Positions 46,501 to 58,539 of a stretch of 64,000 nucleotides of DNA are shown piece by piece. The stretch is from Gorsachius magnificus. Its lineage: Eukaryota > Chordata > Aves > Pelecaniformes > Ardeidae. Positions within the stretch are counted from its first letter, which is position 1, and the number at the start of each line of letters is the position of its first letter. Where the stretch lies: the NCBI GenBank assembly GCA_034008185.1, contig CM067084.1, forward strand, positions 41,243,099 through 41,307,098, in the 5' to 3' direction. The position numbers were made by a program, and so were the translations under genes. Below the pieces are notes generated by a model, which saw only the letters and a program-made list of their open reading frames with translations, did no database searches and had not been told where the DNA came from.

Positions 46501-49500
46501 TTCTGGTGTTTTACATTTTTTAGTGTAAAAACTGTAAAACTGCTAAAAGTTCACACCCTAGTCTTGCTAATCTTGTTATCTCTGTGCTGATACTTCTTGC
46601 TACTTGCTAATCATGCTCCCTCTGCAAAGAATCAGATAAAATAATTGGTAGAACCTTTTTCATCAGTAGGTGAGAGAGATTGGTACAAAGATTCCTCCAT
46701 CCTGGCTTTTATAAATGCCTGGATAGACAAGCATTTTTCTTTGTGGACATTATTTTCTGTGTCCATCTCATTTAATGGAATTTTATTATATTACATTCCC
46801 AGAGGAAATGACATGCAAATAATGGATCAGATGCAAATCATTATAATAACCATGTGATTCCCCCTTCCCACCCCTTGAAATTTTATTGTCTTCTGAAAGA
46901 AAACATCACTTGACTCACAGCATATTCAGAACAATAAAAGTTCACAATACAGGCAAAACTACTTGCGGAATATTTTTTTTCCCCCTGCGCAGATAGTTTT
47001 TACTTACGCCTCTCTCCGTGGCTTCTTCCATGATCAGCTGTTGTGTTTTGGAGGTTTCCTTAATTGTAATCCACAAAACCATTCCAGTGGAAGGACAGTG
47101 CTACTCTGCCAAGCCTGGCAAAAGAAAAGATGTAAAATGAATGCTTTATTGATCCCACAACTCTCCAACACTCTCATACTGAAAGTAGCTTCAAGATGGG
47201 GAAGATTTCATCTACAATACTGTGGGTAATTTACTACAAATTTTTTTTTACAGCAGTGTTTTATGTGATGACCAAGCAATTCTCTCTGTTTCTGGAGCCT
47301 GGGCTAGGTTTTCCTTTGTCAATCAGTCAATGATCATTCCAAATCAGTGTTGTATGTAGTTCAGCATAACTTAATCAATGCTCTTTATAAATTAAATATT
47401 TTTAAAAAATAATTTTAAAAGCATAATTATCCTCCAGTACTACCAGATGTATACTGGCACAAAAGGTAAAGAAATGCAGGAATGCTGTCTTCGTTTGCAC
47501 TGGTAATGGTCACACTAATTTGGTCCTTTTCTGTGCAGCATATGTGTGTGTATGCAAGGGTGCATGTATAGACCCTCTGGACACATATTCGGAGCCTGGC
47601 AGCTTGGTACATTGCCTCTTCTCATCATTTCATTATATGATCTCTGCCTGCTGCTAAATCATTATATTTGCAGCAAATCAGGGTACCAGTTGGCCTTGTA
47701 TGTCACTGTGAAAGCCGTAACTTTAAAATTATGCATCCTCTTCAAAAAATACTCATTCCAGCCAGCCTGTTTGCAGCTAGCACCTTTCAGTGAGAGACCT
47801 GCTAACTTCATTTGCTACTGTCTGCTTTTATACAACCAGTTCATTGACAGAATCAATTTTAGGGAGAATTTTAGGCCCCTAGTTTTTTTCCTAGCAAGTG
47901 TATGTAGGCAATGTCTTCGGATTATCAGCATATGCAGCTGTTTGAATAATCATTATTACCTCAGAGGATTTATTTTATTCTTGTCCATTTTCTGCTCATT
48001 GTTAAAGAAGCTAAACAGTATTTTGTGGAAGGTCCAGCTTACCAGGTCAATTTTACATAGCAGTTATTTTCTAAATAAAACAGACAGCATCACAAAACGA
48101 CTTCCTGGGAACATACAAGTCTCGTATAATTACCTCTGAGTAAACTTGTGCTGTGAACATAAATCTGAACTGCAGTGTTTTTTGAAGCAGTTGGAAAACT
48201 TTCTAAATAGGTTTAATGTTTATAACAGTTCTTAAAAAGGAAAATCCAGCAGTTTTAGCAAGACACGACTTGCATATCTTGTTTACCTCACAGACAGCAA
48301 CTACCTCTGCAGTTTATCAGGTGAAAAAATATTTCCCTTGAAGGAAATGAACCCACAGTACTCTGTGCTACGCAGCTTGTATACAAGCTCATGGTCTGCA
48401 AACCAGCATTCACTGCCTTAGCAGGGCATTTCAGACCCTGCTCATCGCACAGATCAACTCTGAGGCAAGCAGCTCATGGCCCCAAGGCAGTAGGACAGGC
48501 ACAAAACTTTCCTGTTCTGAGCACAAGCTGCAGGTGTTTGTGAATGTGTGACCATTTCCTCTGCCAAAAGCAGTAATTTGGATTAAAAGAAAATCTAATT
48601 AACTTATGTTTTATGCTTGGTCTGGAAGTCATGACTTACCTAGGGAGAGATGAATGTATCAGAGTGCAGTCACTTCCCATCACCAGAGTGACTCCCAAGT
48701 TAGGTCCCTCCAGGTGCTTCTCTCTCTGTGAGGCTCCCACTCTAGGCAGTGCTCAGAATACCTTTTATATCCTCACTAGACAAAAGATTTCACTGGAACT
48801 GCCTCCAGTTGTTGGCCTTTGACAGACAGCAAGACAACCCTTGACAGAGCCGAGGGTGATTTGCCTTCGGATCCCCGTGACTTTCCTGCAGCAGATGAAT
48901 TGCTTGCTTTGCGAGCGCTGCGGTCTGACGGGCTTGCATGCCTAGCTCCTGCCTGCGCACTGCTCTCTGATAGCTTCTGGTAAAGCTGCAGGTATCACTT
49001 ATAATCTATGGTGACCTGGGTGATTTAGGCTTTCTGCTCTTTGCCTCTGTCTATCCCACTTTTTTGAGCAAGGAGCTCACTGAAGACACGTAGCAAGGTG
49101 TCCCTTTCAGGATGGGGTCCCAGCTGAAATCTCCCCAACTCTCATGTTCAGAAAGCTGTGAAAATTGTCCTGGAGTTCATCACATGCAGTCCTTAGTGTC
49201 TGCCTGTTCCTTAGTGTCTGTCTGCGCTTTTGTGTGGAACTGACTTTGTGCTCCAGGTGAAGAGGGGCTTCTCTGCTGGGCTAATTTCTGGTAGCCTGGT
49301 GAGGCATTACAGCGAACATGACCTGTAAATTTAAAGCCAGAGAGGATTATATTAATTTAAACCTTTTCTATGCAGTTTGGCTGCATGTGTGTGTAAGTGT
49401 CCATATGCAGACTCACTTCCACAGACAGGCAGAGGCTGCATCACCTCTTTCCCTCATTTGATTATGTGGCTCACCCTGGCCGCTAATAGATTACATTTGC

Positions 49501-50349
49501 AGCTCTTACCAGCTGCTCTTAGTTACAATGTAGTCTTAGATGCTTCCTATGATGTAGGCAGAAAACAAAACAAAAAAAGGCAATTTGTTATCAGATCATA
49601 ATACTCTTGCCTCATAAAATCTTTCCAATTATTACCTTCAAGTTAGTCAGTAACGTGTTCCGATGCTATAATGTAAGTGGAAATGTGGCATCCAGAGTAA
49701 TATGAGACAGTACACGTGCACAGCAGACATTGTCTCATCTTTAAAACATCACTGTATCCCTACTGCAAGAAAAAATAAGTTAATTTTCATACAAGCTCAA
49801 AGAAACTGTCTGATTCTTGTCAAGCTTTGAGCATTTTAATGTATTTGAAGTTCTCTTGGCGCTGCTTCTGTCTTAATAAAAGACACAGTTTTCTGCAAGA
49901 TAAGCAGATCTGAAAGGCTGGTACTCCTGGCTGTATATTTCCTTCCAAATTAAGGTTACATACCCTGGTGAGAGTAAACAGATTTTATAGAGAATTAGAG
50001 GTTGTTTATGTAAATTTATAAAGTCAAGTAATAATTGACAGTAATTAACACAGCCTGCTTAAACTAAACTGAGAGGTAGTGCAATCCAGTGTCATTGTGA
50101 AATGAGCTCAGAGATGGGTGGTTAGGTCACTGAGAAACAAGGTGGGGTAAAGTAGGGTTTGACCTCCAGAAATTAAAGAAAAAAGACAAAGCTTGAGTTC
50201 ATAGCAGGTTACCAGAGAAGCTTTTTAAAATTCAGGCATAAAGCACTGAACTGTGTTAGTGTTGGGATCCTAAAGCGGTTTTTAGGCTATGATTAGCTTT
50301 GGTTGGGATGAAGGTGAGGAGTCAGACCGAGTAAAACCATGATTTATGC
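31531..50349. other. Long non-coding interval upstream of MFAP3L
   Basis: Nearly 19 kb shows no recognisable exon. Mammals carry AADAT next to MFAP3L, and I looked for its motifs on the minus strand without success, so it probably lies beyond the window. The longest frame, 47546-48139 on the plus strand (197 codons), is Leu/Ile/Cys/Phe-rich, has a weak start context and no known domain. A 134-codon minus frame at 38927-39331 is likewise unrecognised. Short local duplications occur at 35099-35123 (ATCATGGCTTAT twice) and about 40780-40820 (GTGGGACAAGGTAC twice). No LTR or CR1 copy was noticed. Confidence 0.5.
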
Positions 50350-50936
50350 TGTCGTGGTTTAACTCGGCTGGCAACTAAGCACCACACAGCCGCTCGCTCA
50401 CTCCCCCCCTCCCTCAGTGGGATGGGGGAGAAAATTGGAAAGAAAATAAAAGGTTAGAGCCGAGGGCTGAGATAAAGACAGTTTAATAAGAGAAAATTAT
50501 AATAATAGTAATAATGAGAATGGTAACAGAATATACAAAACGAATAATGCACAATACAATTGCTCACCACCCGCCGACCGATGCCCAGCCCGTCCCGAGC
50601 TGCGATCACTCCCTGAGCCACAATCAGTCCCCGAGCAGCGATCAGTCTCCCCGCAACTGACCGACCGACTAACTCCCCCCGAGCATGACGTTATATGGTA
50701 TGGAATAGCTCTTTGGACAGTTTGGGTTAGCTGTCCTAGCTGTGCTCCCTCCCAGCTTGTTATGCACCTGGCCGAGCAGGAGAAGCTCAAAAAGTCCTTG
50801 AGTAGTCTGAGCACTACTTGGCAACAACCAAAACCATCAGTGTGTTATCAACATTCTTCTAGTACTAAATCCAAAGCACAGCACTATGCTAGCTTCTGTG
50901 AAGAAAATTAACTCTATCCCAGCCGAAACCAGGACA
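50350..50936 (-). repeat. 3' LTR of the provirus (complete, 587 bp)
   Basis: On the minus strand it runs from TGTCCTGGTTTCGGCTGG at 50936 to AACCACGACA at 50350, so it has TG...CA ends. Visible parts are ACGTCATGC (a CRE-like half site) near 50685, an 18-bp tandem repeat, an ATT-rich tract, an ATTAAA that could serve as poly(A) signal, and a GC-rich end with the GAGTGAGCGAGCGGC block shared with the other LTRs. Confidence 0.92.
50594..50647 (-). repeat. Three 18-bp tandem units inside the 3' LTR
   Basis: On the plus strand the units are CCCGAGCTGCGATCACTC, CCTGAGCCACAATCAGTC and CCCGAGCAGCGATCAGTC, laid end to end, with a fourth much decayed unit after them. Repeats at this place in an LTR often carry regulatory sites. 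The solo LTR at 4375 lacks a clear copy, so the array marks this LTR variant. Confidence 0.8.
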
Positions 50937-50952
50937 TCATCCACCCCTTATT
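50937..50952 (-). other. Polypurine tract of the provirus
   Basis: Directly before the 3' LTR on the minus strand is AATAAGGGGTGGATGA, a purine-rich stretch where the plus-strand primer of a retrovirus is expected. The position fits exactly; the two T bases make it imperfect. Confidence 0.6.
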
Positions 50953-51390
50953 CTATACCATTTACGTCATGCCTAGGTCCTACCCTTACAATACATTCCA
51001 ATTAATCACCAGCACTTTCCCATTCTTTTAAAAAATATATACACAGTCAGCATTCCCTTAGTCTATGGACCATCCTTCTAAAATGTCCATTGGGTTCATC
51101 TAGTCCACGGTTTTGGGCTCCATCTGTCATAACAGTCTTTCAGGGCAGGAGAGATGGGGTCTGGTGTTGGGTTTTTGCTTGCTGAAGTCAGTTCTGGTTC
51201 CATCCGCTGCGCTTCCTCAGTTTCTTCAAAATTCATTCTTCTTAATCTGGGTGATTCCTACTGCTATACCATTGGTAGAATATACAGCAATAGTAAAAAT
51301 GATGACATACTATATTACACAGCAATTAACATTATACAATTCAGTTCATTGGCTATTTTCACCCAAAATCAAATCCCTTTGAGGTACACA

Positions 51391-54070
51391 TCAGAATTCC
51401 CCGTCCTTCCGCATCACCCACCAAGTGGAGCTAGGTCCTTGAGCAAAAGCAATCCCACAGATGGGCTTGCCTTTACCTGAGGCAGGAGAAACCCAGACTG
51501 TCTTCCCCAGCATATTTTTTACCTACACTACAGGGACTTTATCCCCTTCTATAGTACGTAAGAGGTTTGATTGGGCAGGGCCAGCTCGGTTGGCAGATCC
51601 TCTAGTGTTGACTAACCAGGTAGCTTTTGCTAAATGTGTATCCCAATGTTTGAATGTTCCACCACCCATTGCTTTCAGTGTAGTCTTTAACAGTCCATTG
51701 TATCGTTCAATTTTCCCAGAGGCTGGTGCATGATAGGGGATGTGATAGACCCACTCAATGCCATGCTCTTTGGCCCATTTGTCTATGAGGCTGTTTCGGA
51801 AATGAGTTCCGTTGTCTGACTCAATTCTTTCTGGGGTGCCATGTCGCCACAGGACTCGTTTTTCAAGGCCGAGGATAGTGTTCCGGGCAGTGGCATGGGG
51901 CACAGGGTATGTTTCCAACCACCCGGTGGTCGCTTCCACCATGGTGAGCACATAGCGCTTACCATGGCGGGTTTGTGGAAGTGTGATATAATCAATCTGC
52001 CAAGCCTCTCCATATTTGTATTTCAGCCACCGTCTTCCATACCAGAGAGGCTTTAACCGCTTGGCTTGTTTGATCGCAGCACATGTTTCACATTCATGGA
52101 TAACCTGTGCAATAGCGTCCATAGTTAAGTCCACCCCTCGATCATGAGCCCATCTATATGTTGCATCTCTTCCTTGATGGCCTGAAGTGTCATGGGCCCA
52201 CTGAGCTAGAAACAATTCACCCTTATGTTGCCAGTCCAGATCCACCTGAGCCACTTCAATTTTAGCAGCCTGATCTGCCTGCTGGTTGTTTTGATGTTCT
52301 TCAGAGGCCTGACTCTTGGGTACGTGAGCATCTATGTGACATACCTTTACAACCAGGTTCTCTACCCGGGCAGCAATATCTTGCCACAATGCGGCTGCCC
52401 AAATGGGTTTGCCCCTGCGCTGCCAGTTGCTCTGCTTCCATTGCTGCAACCACCCCCACAGGGCATTTGCCACCATCCATGAGTCAGTATAGAGATAGAG
52501 CACTGGCCATTTTTCTCTTTCAGCAATATCTAAAGCCAGCTGGATGGCTTCCACCTCTGCAAACTGACTCGATTCACCTTCTCCTTCAGCAGTCTCTGCA
52601 ACTTGTCTTGTAGGACTCCAAACAGCAGCTTTCCTCCTCTGATGCTTTCCCACAAGACAACAGGACCCATCAGAGAACAGGGCATATTGCTTCTCCTTTT
52701 CTGGCAGTTTATTATACAGTGGGGCTTCTTCAGCATGCACCACCTCCTCCTCTGGTGATACTCCAAAATCTTTGCCTTCTGGCCAGTCCATGATCACTTC
52801 CAAGATTCCTGGGTGATTGGGGTTTCCTATTCGAACCCATTGTGTGATCAGTGTGACCCACCTACTCCATGTAGCATCAGTTGTGTGATGTGTAGAGGGG
52901 ACCCTCCCTTTGAACATCGGCCCCAGCACCGGCAATCGGGGTGCCAGGAGGAGCTGTGCTTCAGTACCAATCACTTCTGAAGCAGCTCAAACCCCTTCAT
53001 ATGCTGCCAGTATGTCTTTTTCAGTTGGAGTATAGCGGGCCTCAGATCCTCTGTATCCTTGACTCTAAAACCCTAGGGGTCGGCCTCGAGTCTCCCCTGG
53101 TGCTTTCTGCCAGAGGCTCCAGGTAGGGCCGTTCTCTCCGGCTGCGGTGTAGAGCACATTCTTTACATCTTGCCCTGCCCGGACTGGTCCAAGGGCTACT
53201 GCATGCACTATCTCCCATTTAATTTGTTCAAAGGCTTGTCGTTGTTCAGGGCCCCATTTGAAATCATTCTTCTTCCGGGTCACTTGGTAGAGAGGGCTTA
53301 CAATCTGGCTGTAATTTGGAATATGCATCCTCCAAAACCCCACAACACCCAAGGAGGCTTGTGTTCCCTTTTTGCTAGTCGGTGGAGACATGGCTGTTAT
53401 TTTGTTGATCACATCCATTGGAATCTGACGATGTCCATCTTGCCATTTGATTCCTAAAAACTGGATCTCCCGTGCAGGTCCTTTGACTTTGGTTTATAGC
53501 AAAACCAGCTTTCAGAAGGATTTGGACTATTTTCTTCCCTTTCTCAAAAACTTCTTCTGCTGTATTGCCCCACACAATGATGTCGTCAATATGTTGCAGA
53601 TGTTCTGGAGCTTCACCCTGTTCCAGTGCTGTCTGGATCAGTCCATGGCAAACGGTAGGGCTGTGTTTCCACCCCTGGGGCAGTCGATTCCAGGTGTACT
53701 GGATGCCCCTCCAAGTGAAAGCAAACTGTGGCCTGCACTCTGCTGCCAAAGGGATTGAAAAGAAAGCATTTGCAATATCAATTGTGGCATACCACTTGGC
53801 TGCCTTTGACTCCAGTTCATATTGAAGTTCTAGCATGTCTGGCACGGCAGCACTCAGCGGTGGCGTAACTTCATTCAGGCCACGATAGTCTACTGTCAGT
53901 CTCCACTCTCCATCAGAATTTCTCACTGGCCATATGGGGCTGTTAAAGGGTGAGCGAGTCTTGCTGATCACTCCTTGGCTCTCCAGTCGACGAATCAGCT
54001 TATGGATGGGAATCAGGGAGTCTCGGTTAGTGCGATATTGCCGCCTGTGCACTGTTGTGGTGGCAATCGG
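51391..54070 (-). pseudogene. Broken pol: reverse transcriptase, RNase H, integrase
   Basis: The RT part (54052-53375) keeps the motif A Asp (ATIDIANAFF, Asp92 counted from 54052), LPQG at 124-127 and the active-site pair in HIDDI (156-157). His replaces the usual Tyr of YxDD. A one-base frameshift follows at about 53490-53510. The frame then continues from 53418 and is cut by TAG (53067-53065) and TGA (52989-52987). The next open stretch, 52974-51523, holds RNase H with its acidic residues (Asp102, Glu142, Asp164, Asp234, counted from 52974). Integrase follows with a zinc-binding His261/His266 and Cys295/Cys298 and a complete D,D-35-E triad (Asp328, Asp387, Glu423). A third stop, TAG at 51525-51523, cuts the integrase tail, which otherwise reads on in frame to TGA at 51393-51391. 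The 5' end of pol, protease and gag are missing. The family assignment (ERVL-like) comes from the LPQGWKHSPT-type RT and the lack of env. Confidence 0.93.
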
Positions 54071-54072
54071 TC

Positions 54073-54354
54073 AACCGACCGACCGACTAGCTCCCCCCGA
54101 GCATGACGTTATATGGTATGGAATAGCTCTTTGCTCAGTTTGGGTTAGCTGTTCTAGCTGTGCTCCCTCCCAGCTTGTTATGCACCTGGCCAAGCAGGAG
54201 AAGCTCAAAAAGTCCTTGAGTAGTCTGAGCACTGCTTGGCAACAACTAAAAATATCAGTGTGTTATCAACATTCTTCTAGTACTAAATCCAAAGCACAGC
54301 ACTATGCAAGCCACTATGAAGAAAATTAACTCTATCCCAGCCGAAACCAGGACA
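54073..54354 (-). repeat. Truncated 5' LTR of the provirus (282 bp)
   Basis: It matches the first 282 bases of the 3' LTR (from TGTCCTGG) with about 13 differences. The match stops in the repeated CCGA words near 54073, where pol sequence begins at once. The rest of the LTR, the primer binding site and gag are gone. A deletion between the LTR and pol, probably guided by the short CCGA repeats, explains this. Confidence 0.88.
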
Positions 54355-57300
54355 ATGCAAACCTAAAAAGTAATCCTAAGATCCATCACAATCCTAGTTG
54401 TAGTTTCTAGCTGGCCTAGGAGAGGTATGGGGCAAAACCACATCTGGGGAAAAGAAGTGACAAAGGGAAAAGAAGGGGTGCAAAGGCTAGAGCTAGAGTT
54501 GAGGCTTGAGTTCACAGAGCTCCAGGGTAAAGGAGAGTGTCTGCAAGGGGAAACAGAGCTACAGTCCTGTGTTTTGGCTGGCAGGTTGGTGACAGGCTAG
54601 GAAATTCCACTGTGAAAGGATGGAGGTGAGACTGGGATATATGTTGAGTCGAGGCTAAGGTGATGACTTGTTTCAGACTCACAAGAAATGATGCTGAATT
54701 TGATTTCTGAGCCACCATTTGCTCTGGGGCTTAAATGCAAGATTGGGTAGAAGTTTACTATTAGGGTTGGGGTGAGAGCTGGGATTTGCTTCTGCTAGTG
54801 CTAGTAAGTGTTGCTGACAAGTTGGTTAGACAGAGGTGGCCAGACTATGCTGGGTGTCAGTGCCATTTTGTGTCACCATGATGCTCATACATGTGGGACT
54901 GGGTGGTGTCACTAGGTTAGGGGAAATGCTAGGCTTGTACTTAGAATTAGGATGAGTCTGCAAAAGAAAGGGTGGAAAAACTCAGATGCAAGCCTATTTA
55001 AACTGATGTGGACTGTCCTGCACAAATGTATAAATAAAAGTTAGCAATGATGGGTATTTTTCAGAAGGCTGAGCTAGACCTGCCGGTAAACACTCTTCAA
55101 ATATAATTTTCTTCTTTGAGTTTGCTTGGCCTTTGGCAAACATAGCAGCAGCACAGATGCTACCAGTGTGCACTGAGCACACTGACCTTTCAGCAATTTG
55201 CCTGTGTGTCAAGCGCTGTATCCTTCCAGGCCCTGGGGAATCCCAGGATGCTGGAAACAAACCCAAGTAAAAGTATAAAAAAATCAATGCTCTTGATTTC
55301 AAAGAACAGCAAAGACATGAGTCAGTCACAGACACGTCATCCCTTACTACCCTCCTTGTCATGTTCAGCCGTAATTTCATTGGAAATCAATTTTAAGTGC
55401 TATCCTAGATGGAACTACTTCTGACTATATTTTTTCCCAAGTCTTTTGATTTTTTTTTCATGCAAGCTTTAAAAAAAAGAACAAAGTTGATGGCTGACCA
55501 GTGGCAACAGATGAGTTAACTGAATGCCTGGCTTTGGGAGGGAGCAACCAGGCAAAAAAATGCAGCTAATTATTGTCTGATCACTGGAGAAACTGTCCAG
55601 CCTGCTGGCATCTGGAAATAGAGCCACTCAACCCTTGGGAATAGCTGTTTTTCATAGTATTATCTAAAAGTAAAATAAAAAGCAATGCCAAATTCTGTTT
55701 GTATATTACATGTGTTCCATGAGTGTAAGCTATGGTAGACTTTGGTCTATAATGCACCACTCTGATTACATGGTGAGGAAGGTCTTGTGGCTGAGTCAGA
55801 GAACTGAAAGCCAGAAGGTCTAGGTTTCCATCTTTATCACAGCCTTTCTCAGGAACTTTGGACAGGTAGGTTCCTTTGTGCTTCAGTGTTCCAAACTACA
55901 GAATAAAAATATGTTAACTATGAGGTAAATGTACCATTTTTTGTAAAGAACATCTTAGATATAAGATGCTTTATCTGGATCTGCCAACATGTTGCATGCC
56001 TACAACTACCTGGACTTTTGAGCCCTGGCATGAGATAAGAGTTCACTTTCTTAGCTGGAAACAGGTGCTTTTCCCTACTTTTGCTCTCACGTTGTGCGTA
56101 GAGAAAAAGAAAAAGCATCAAAACAAACACGTATAATCTGAAGCGGTTTATATTAGACTGTGGTTTTGCTTCATTAGAATCTGTTAGGTAGATTTCATCA
56201 AGTTTTGGGAAGCTGATGAGTCACTGCACTTGCGATAAGTGGATCTTTGTGGGTTAAATTATTGTCTCATTATGTCATACGCGCATTGCACAATATGTGA
56301 AGTAGCTCTGCCTTAATTTGCTTTGTCATCAATCATTACAAGTAAAAATGAAATATAGAAGGAGTTATCATGCACATGGAGTGTAAGGTTTTATCGATAG
56401 ACTGAGGGGTGATGCCTATTCAGTGTTTGCCTTTGCTAGGTAATCTAGAGCCTGCTTGCCAAGCAGGAGCCCCAAGGGAAACACAAACCTACAGATTTGT
56501 TTTTTTTAAAGTATAAACAGTAAGAGGCCACTCTGTGGTCCCTCATAGGTGAATCGAGAAAGAACAGTACTTGATTCCTCAAGGACTTGTCAGGGAGAAG
56601 GACTATCAAAATCAGCCATGCATGATTTTGAAACACCGCAAAGGGCATACTGCTGAGGAGTGTGGTGTCAGGGAGAGAAGGAATATATTCTTAGACCTGT
56701 GTAACGAAGCATTGCTGCTCTGCTGATCTCGACTATGTAACTAGAGGTTTGCTTTAAACGGCACACGACATTCCAGCCTTAAAACATTTTTTCAGCAAAG
56801 ACTATTGAAGACTTGAGGCTCTTTGTTCATTTGAATAGTACAGAAATCATGAACTTGTTCTGGAAGCTGGTAATATGAGAAAACATTTTGAAATTGTGCT
56901 TGCCCAGCAGAGGTGATTTTGCAAAAAAAATTAAACCTGACCACTTTACCATCAAAGTTCATGGAAAGAACATACAGTGTTTTAGGTTTTTAATATTCAG
57001 TAAAAAATAGCTGAGATGGCACAAAAATAACGTGGATGGCTTTTCTAAGGAAGCAACCTCTTTGACTTCGTATCTCTGTGGAGGGTTGGGTGAAGCTTAG
57101 AAGAACCTCACTGTGCTGAGCTAATATCTGTGGGAGCAGAGCTCCAGGGAAGCTGAATTTTAAGGCAAGTTCAGTGACAAGTCTGTGGAAATTCTCCTCC
57201 AGCTAGCTTGGCCAACTTCACCTGCTGGGTTCTTTGAGGAAGGGAGTGGTGCATTCAGCATCCCTTACCAGTGCATGTTACCAACTCCCCATAAACAAGT

Positions 57301-58539
57301 GCAGTGCTAGGGCTTCAGGAAGCCCTCAAGCTGAATATTGTATTCACCAGCAGAATTGTCAGGGCAGCCTGATAGGATCAACACCCACCACCTACTTTTC
57401 TCTGCACAGGTCCATGCAGCAGCTGTACTTTTCAAACACAAGCACCAGTGAGTTTAAGCAGCTCTTAAGTTTGCATATATACAGTTGCATATGTTTCACT
57501 CTTGCAATAGTATGAGTGGGTTTTGTGGGCTCAAATGTGGCCAATGGTGAATGACAGCTTGGTGGTCTCTAACTGCCAAAATATATTTAAAACAAAGAAT
57601 TCTTTCAATAGGTTGGACTATTTGCATGTTTTAATTGGGGCAGATGAAAATACATTGCTTCTTGTGAAAGAAAAATTGTTCACGACAGGAATACTAAAAA
57701 CCACAAGCAAGTATTTACCTATTCCTACTGAAGAATATAATATGGGTCACCCTCTGTCAGAAGGAAATCAAAATCTTGCAAGCAAAAAGGAAACTGTGTT
57801 TAAAAAGGAGCTATAGTCTACTTTTTTTTTTTCATAACACTGAAGCATACTGACAGCAAAGAGGTAGTGTGATCTGTGACAGTGCCACAAGAACCAGTGG
57901 AATTAAATTCTATTGCTCCTGGAGCTGTTTTATTCCTCTCACCATACAGTCACTAGGGAAATTGAGAAATGGTTACAGGCCAGTTGAACTGGAAGGTTTT
58001 CTAACACCTTTACTTTCAGAACCAATATTTTTCTGAGTTGTATTCTGGTTATATTCCTGCCTAGGAAAGTCAGAAAAGAAACTTAAATCTGGTCAAAGTT
58101 ACATTACAGATTTGTCATTGACAAAAGGTGCCTTTCATTTACACAGATTTATTGCTGCAAGTTTTCTGTGACTCAGCAAACTGAGGGGTTTGGCTGTCAG
58201 AATAAAATAATCTCTCATGGCACAACGCCAGGGTTCAGTGTGCTTTCACTTAGTCTTATCAGAAACTGAAAGCCAGTAAAATTTATAGCAGCAAAATTTT
58301 CCACCACATCCATGACCTTGCTGGAAAAAGTTGCGCATTCAGCAGTGCCAGCAACTGTCTCTCATTGTTCAGAGGTTGAGTCCTCGCTGTGGTTTGTATC
58401 TAGACTACCTTTTGTATGGGAGGAAAAGGATGGAGTTTTGTGACATTTCAAATTCTAGTCTTATGACATGGTGCAATTTAAACTGGATTACACATTGTAA
58501 AACCACTATGAGCTGAGTTGGTCTCTCCATCTTGCTTTA
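54355..58539. other. Intergenic DNA; G-rich degenerate stretch at 54370-54960
   Basis: No gene is recognised. The first 600 bases have a clear excess of G over C on the plus strand, with repeated words such as GCTAGAG, GTTGAGGCT, TTAGGGTTGGGG and CTAGGTTAGG. Similar wording lies on the other side of the provirus (about 50100-50340). It may be a decayed minisatellite into which the provirus inserted. The remainder is ordinary AT-rich DNA. Confidence 0.5.

Larger units (their letters stand above)
50350..54354 (-). mobile_element. Deleted, inactive ERVL-type provirus
   Basis: The element has LTR sequence at both ends in the same orientation. Between them are a pol region and a short 3' segment with no env. 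The edges are TGTCG on the left (LTR end CGACA on minus) and AGGACA on the right (LTR start TGTCCT on minus). The flanks share ATGC (50346-50349 and 54355-54358); the family normally makes 5-bp duplications, so one base may have changed. Missing env and the RT/integrase style point to class III (ERVL-like). Gag, protease, the primer binding site and half of the 5' LTR are absent. The shared parts of the LTRs differ at about 13 of 282 positions by hand count, so the insertion is moderately old. Frameshift and stop codons make it non-functional. Confidence 0.9.

Noticed and set aside
51461..54329. Plus-strand frames over the provirus.
   Set aside because: They are shadows of the minus-strand pol and LTR sequence.
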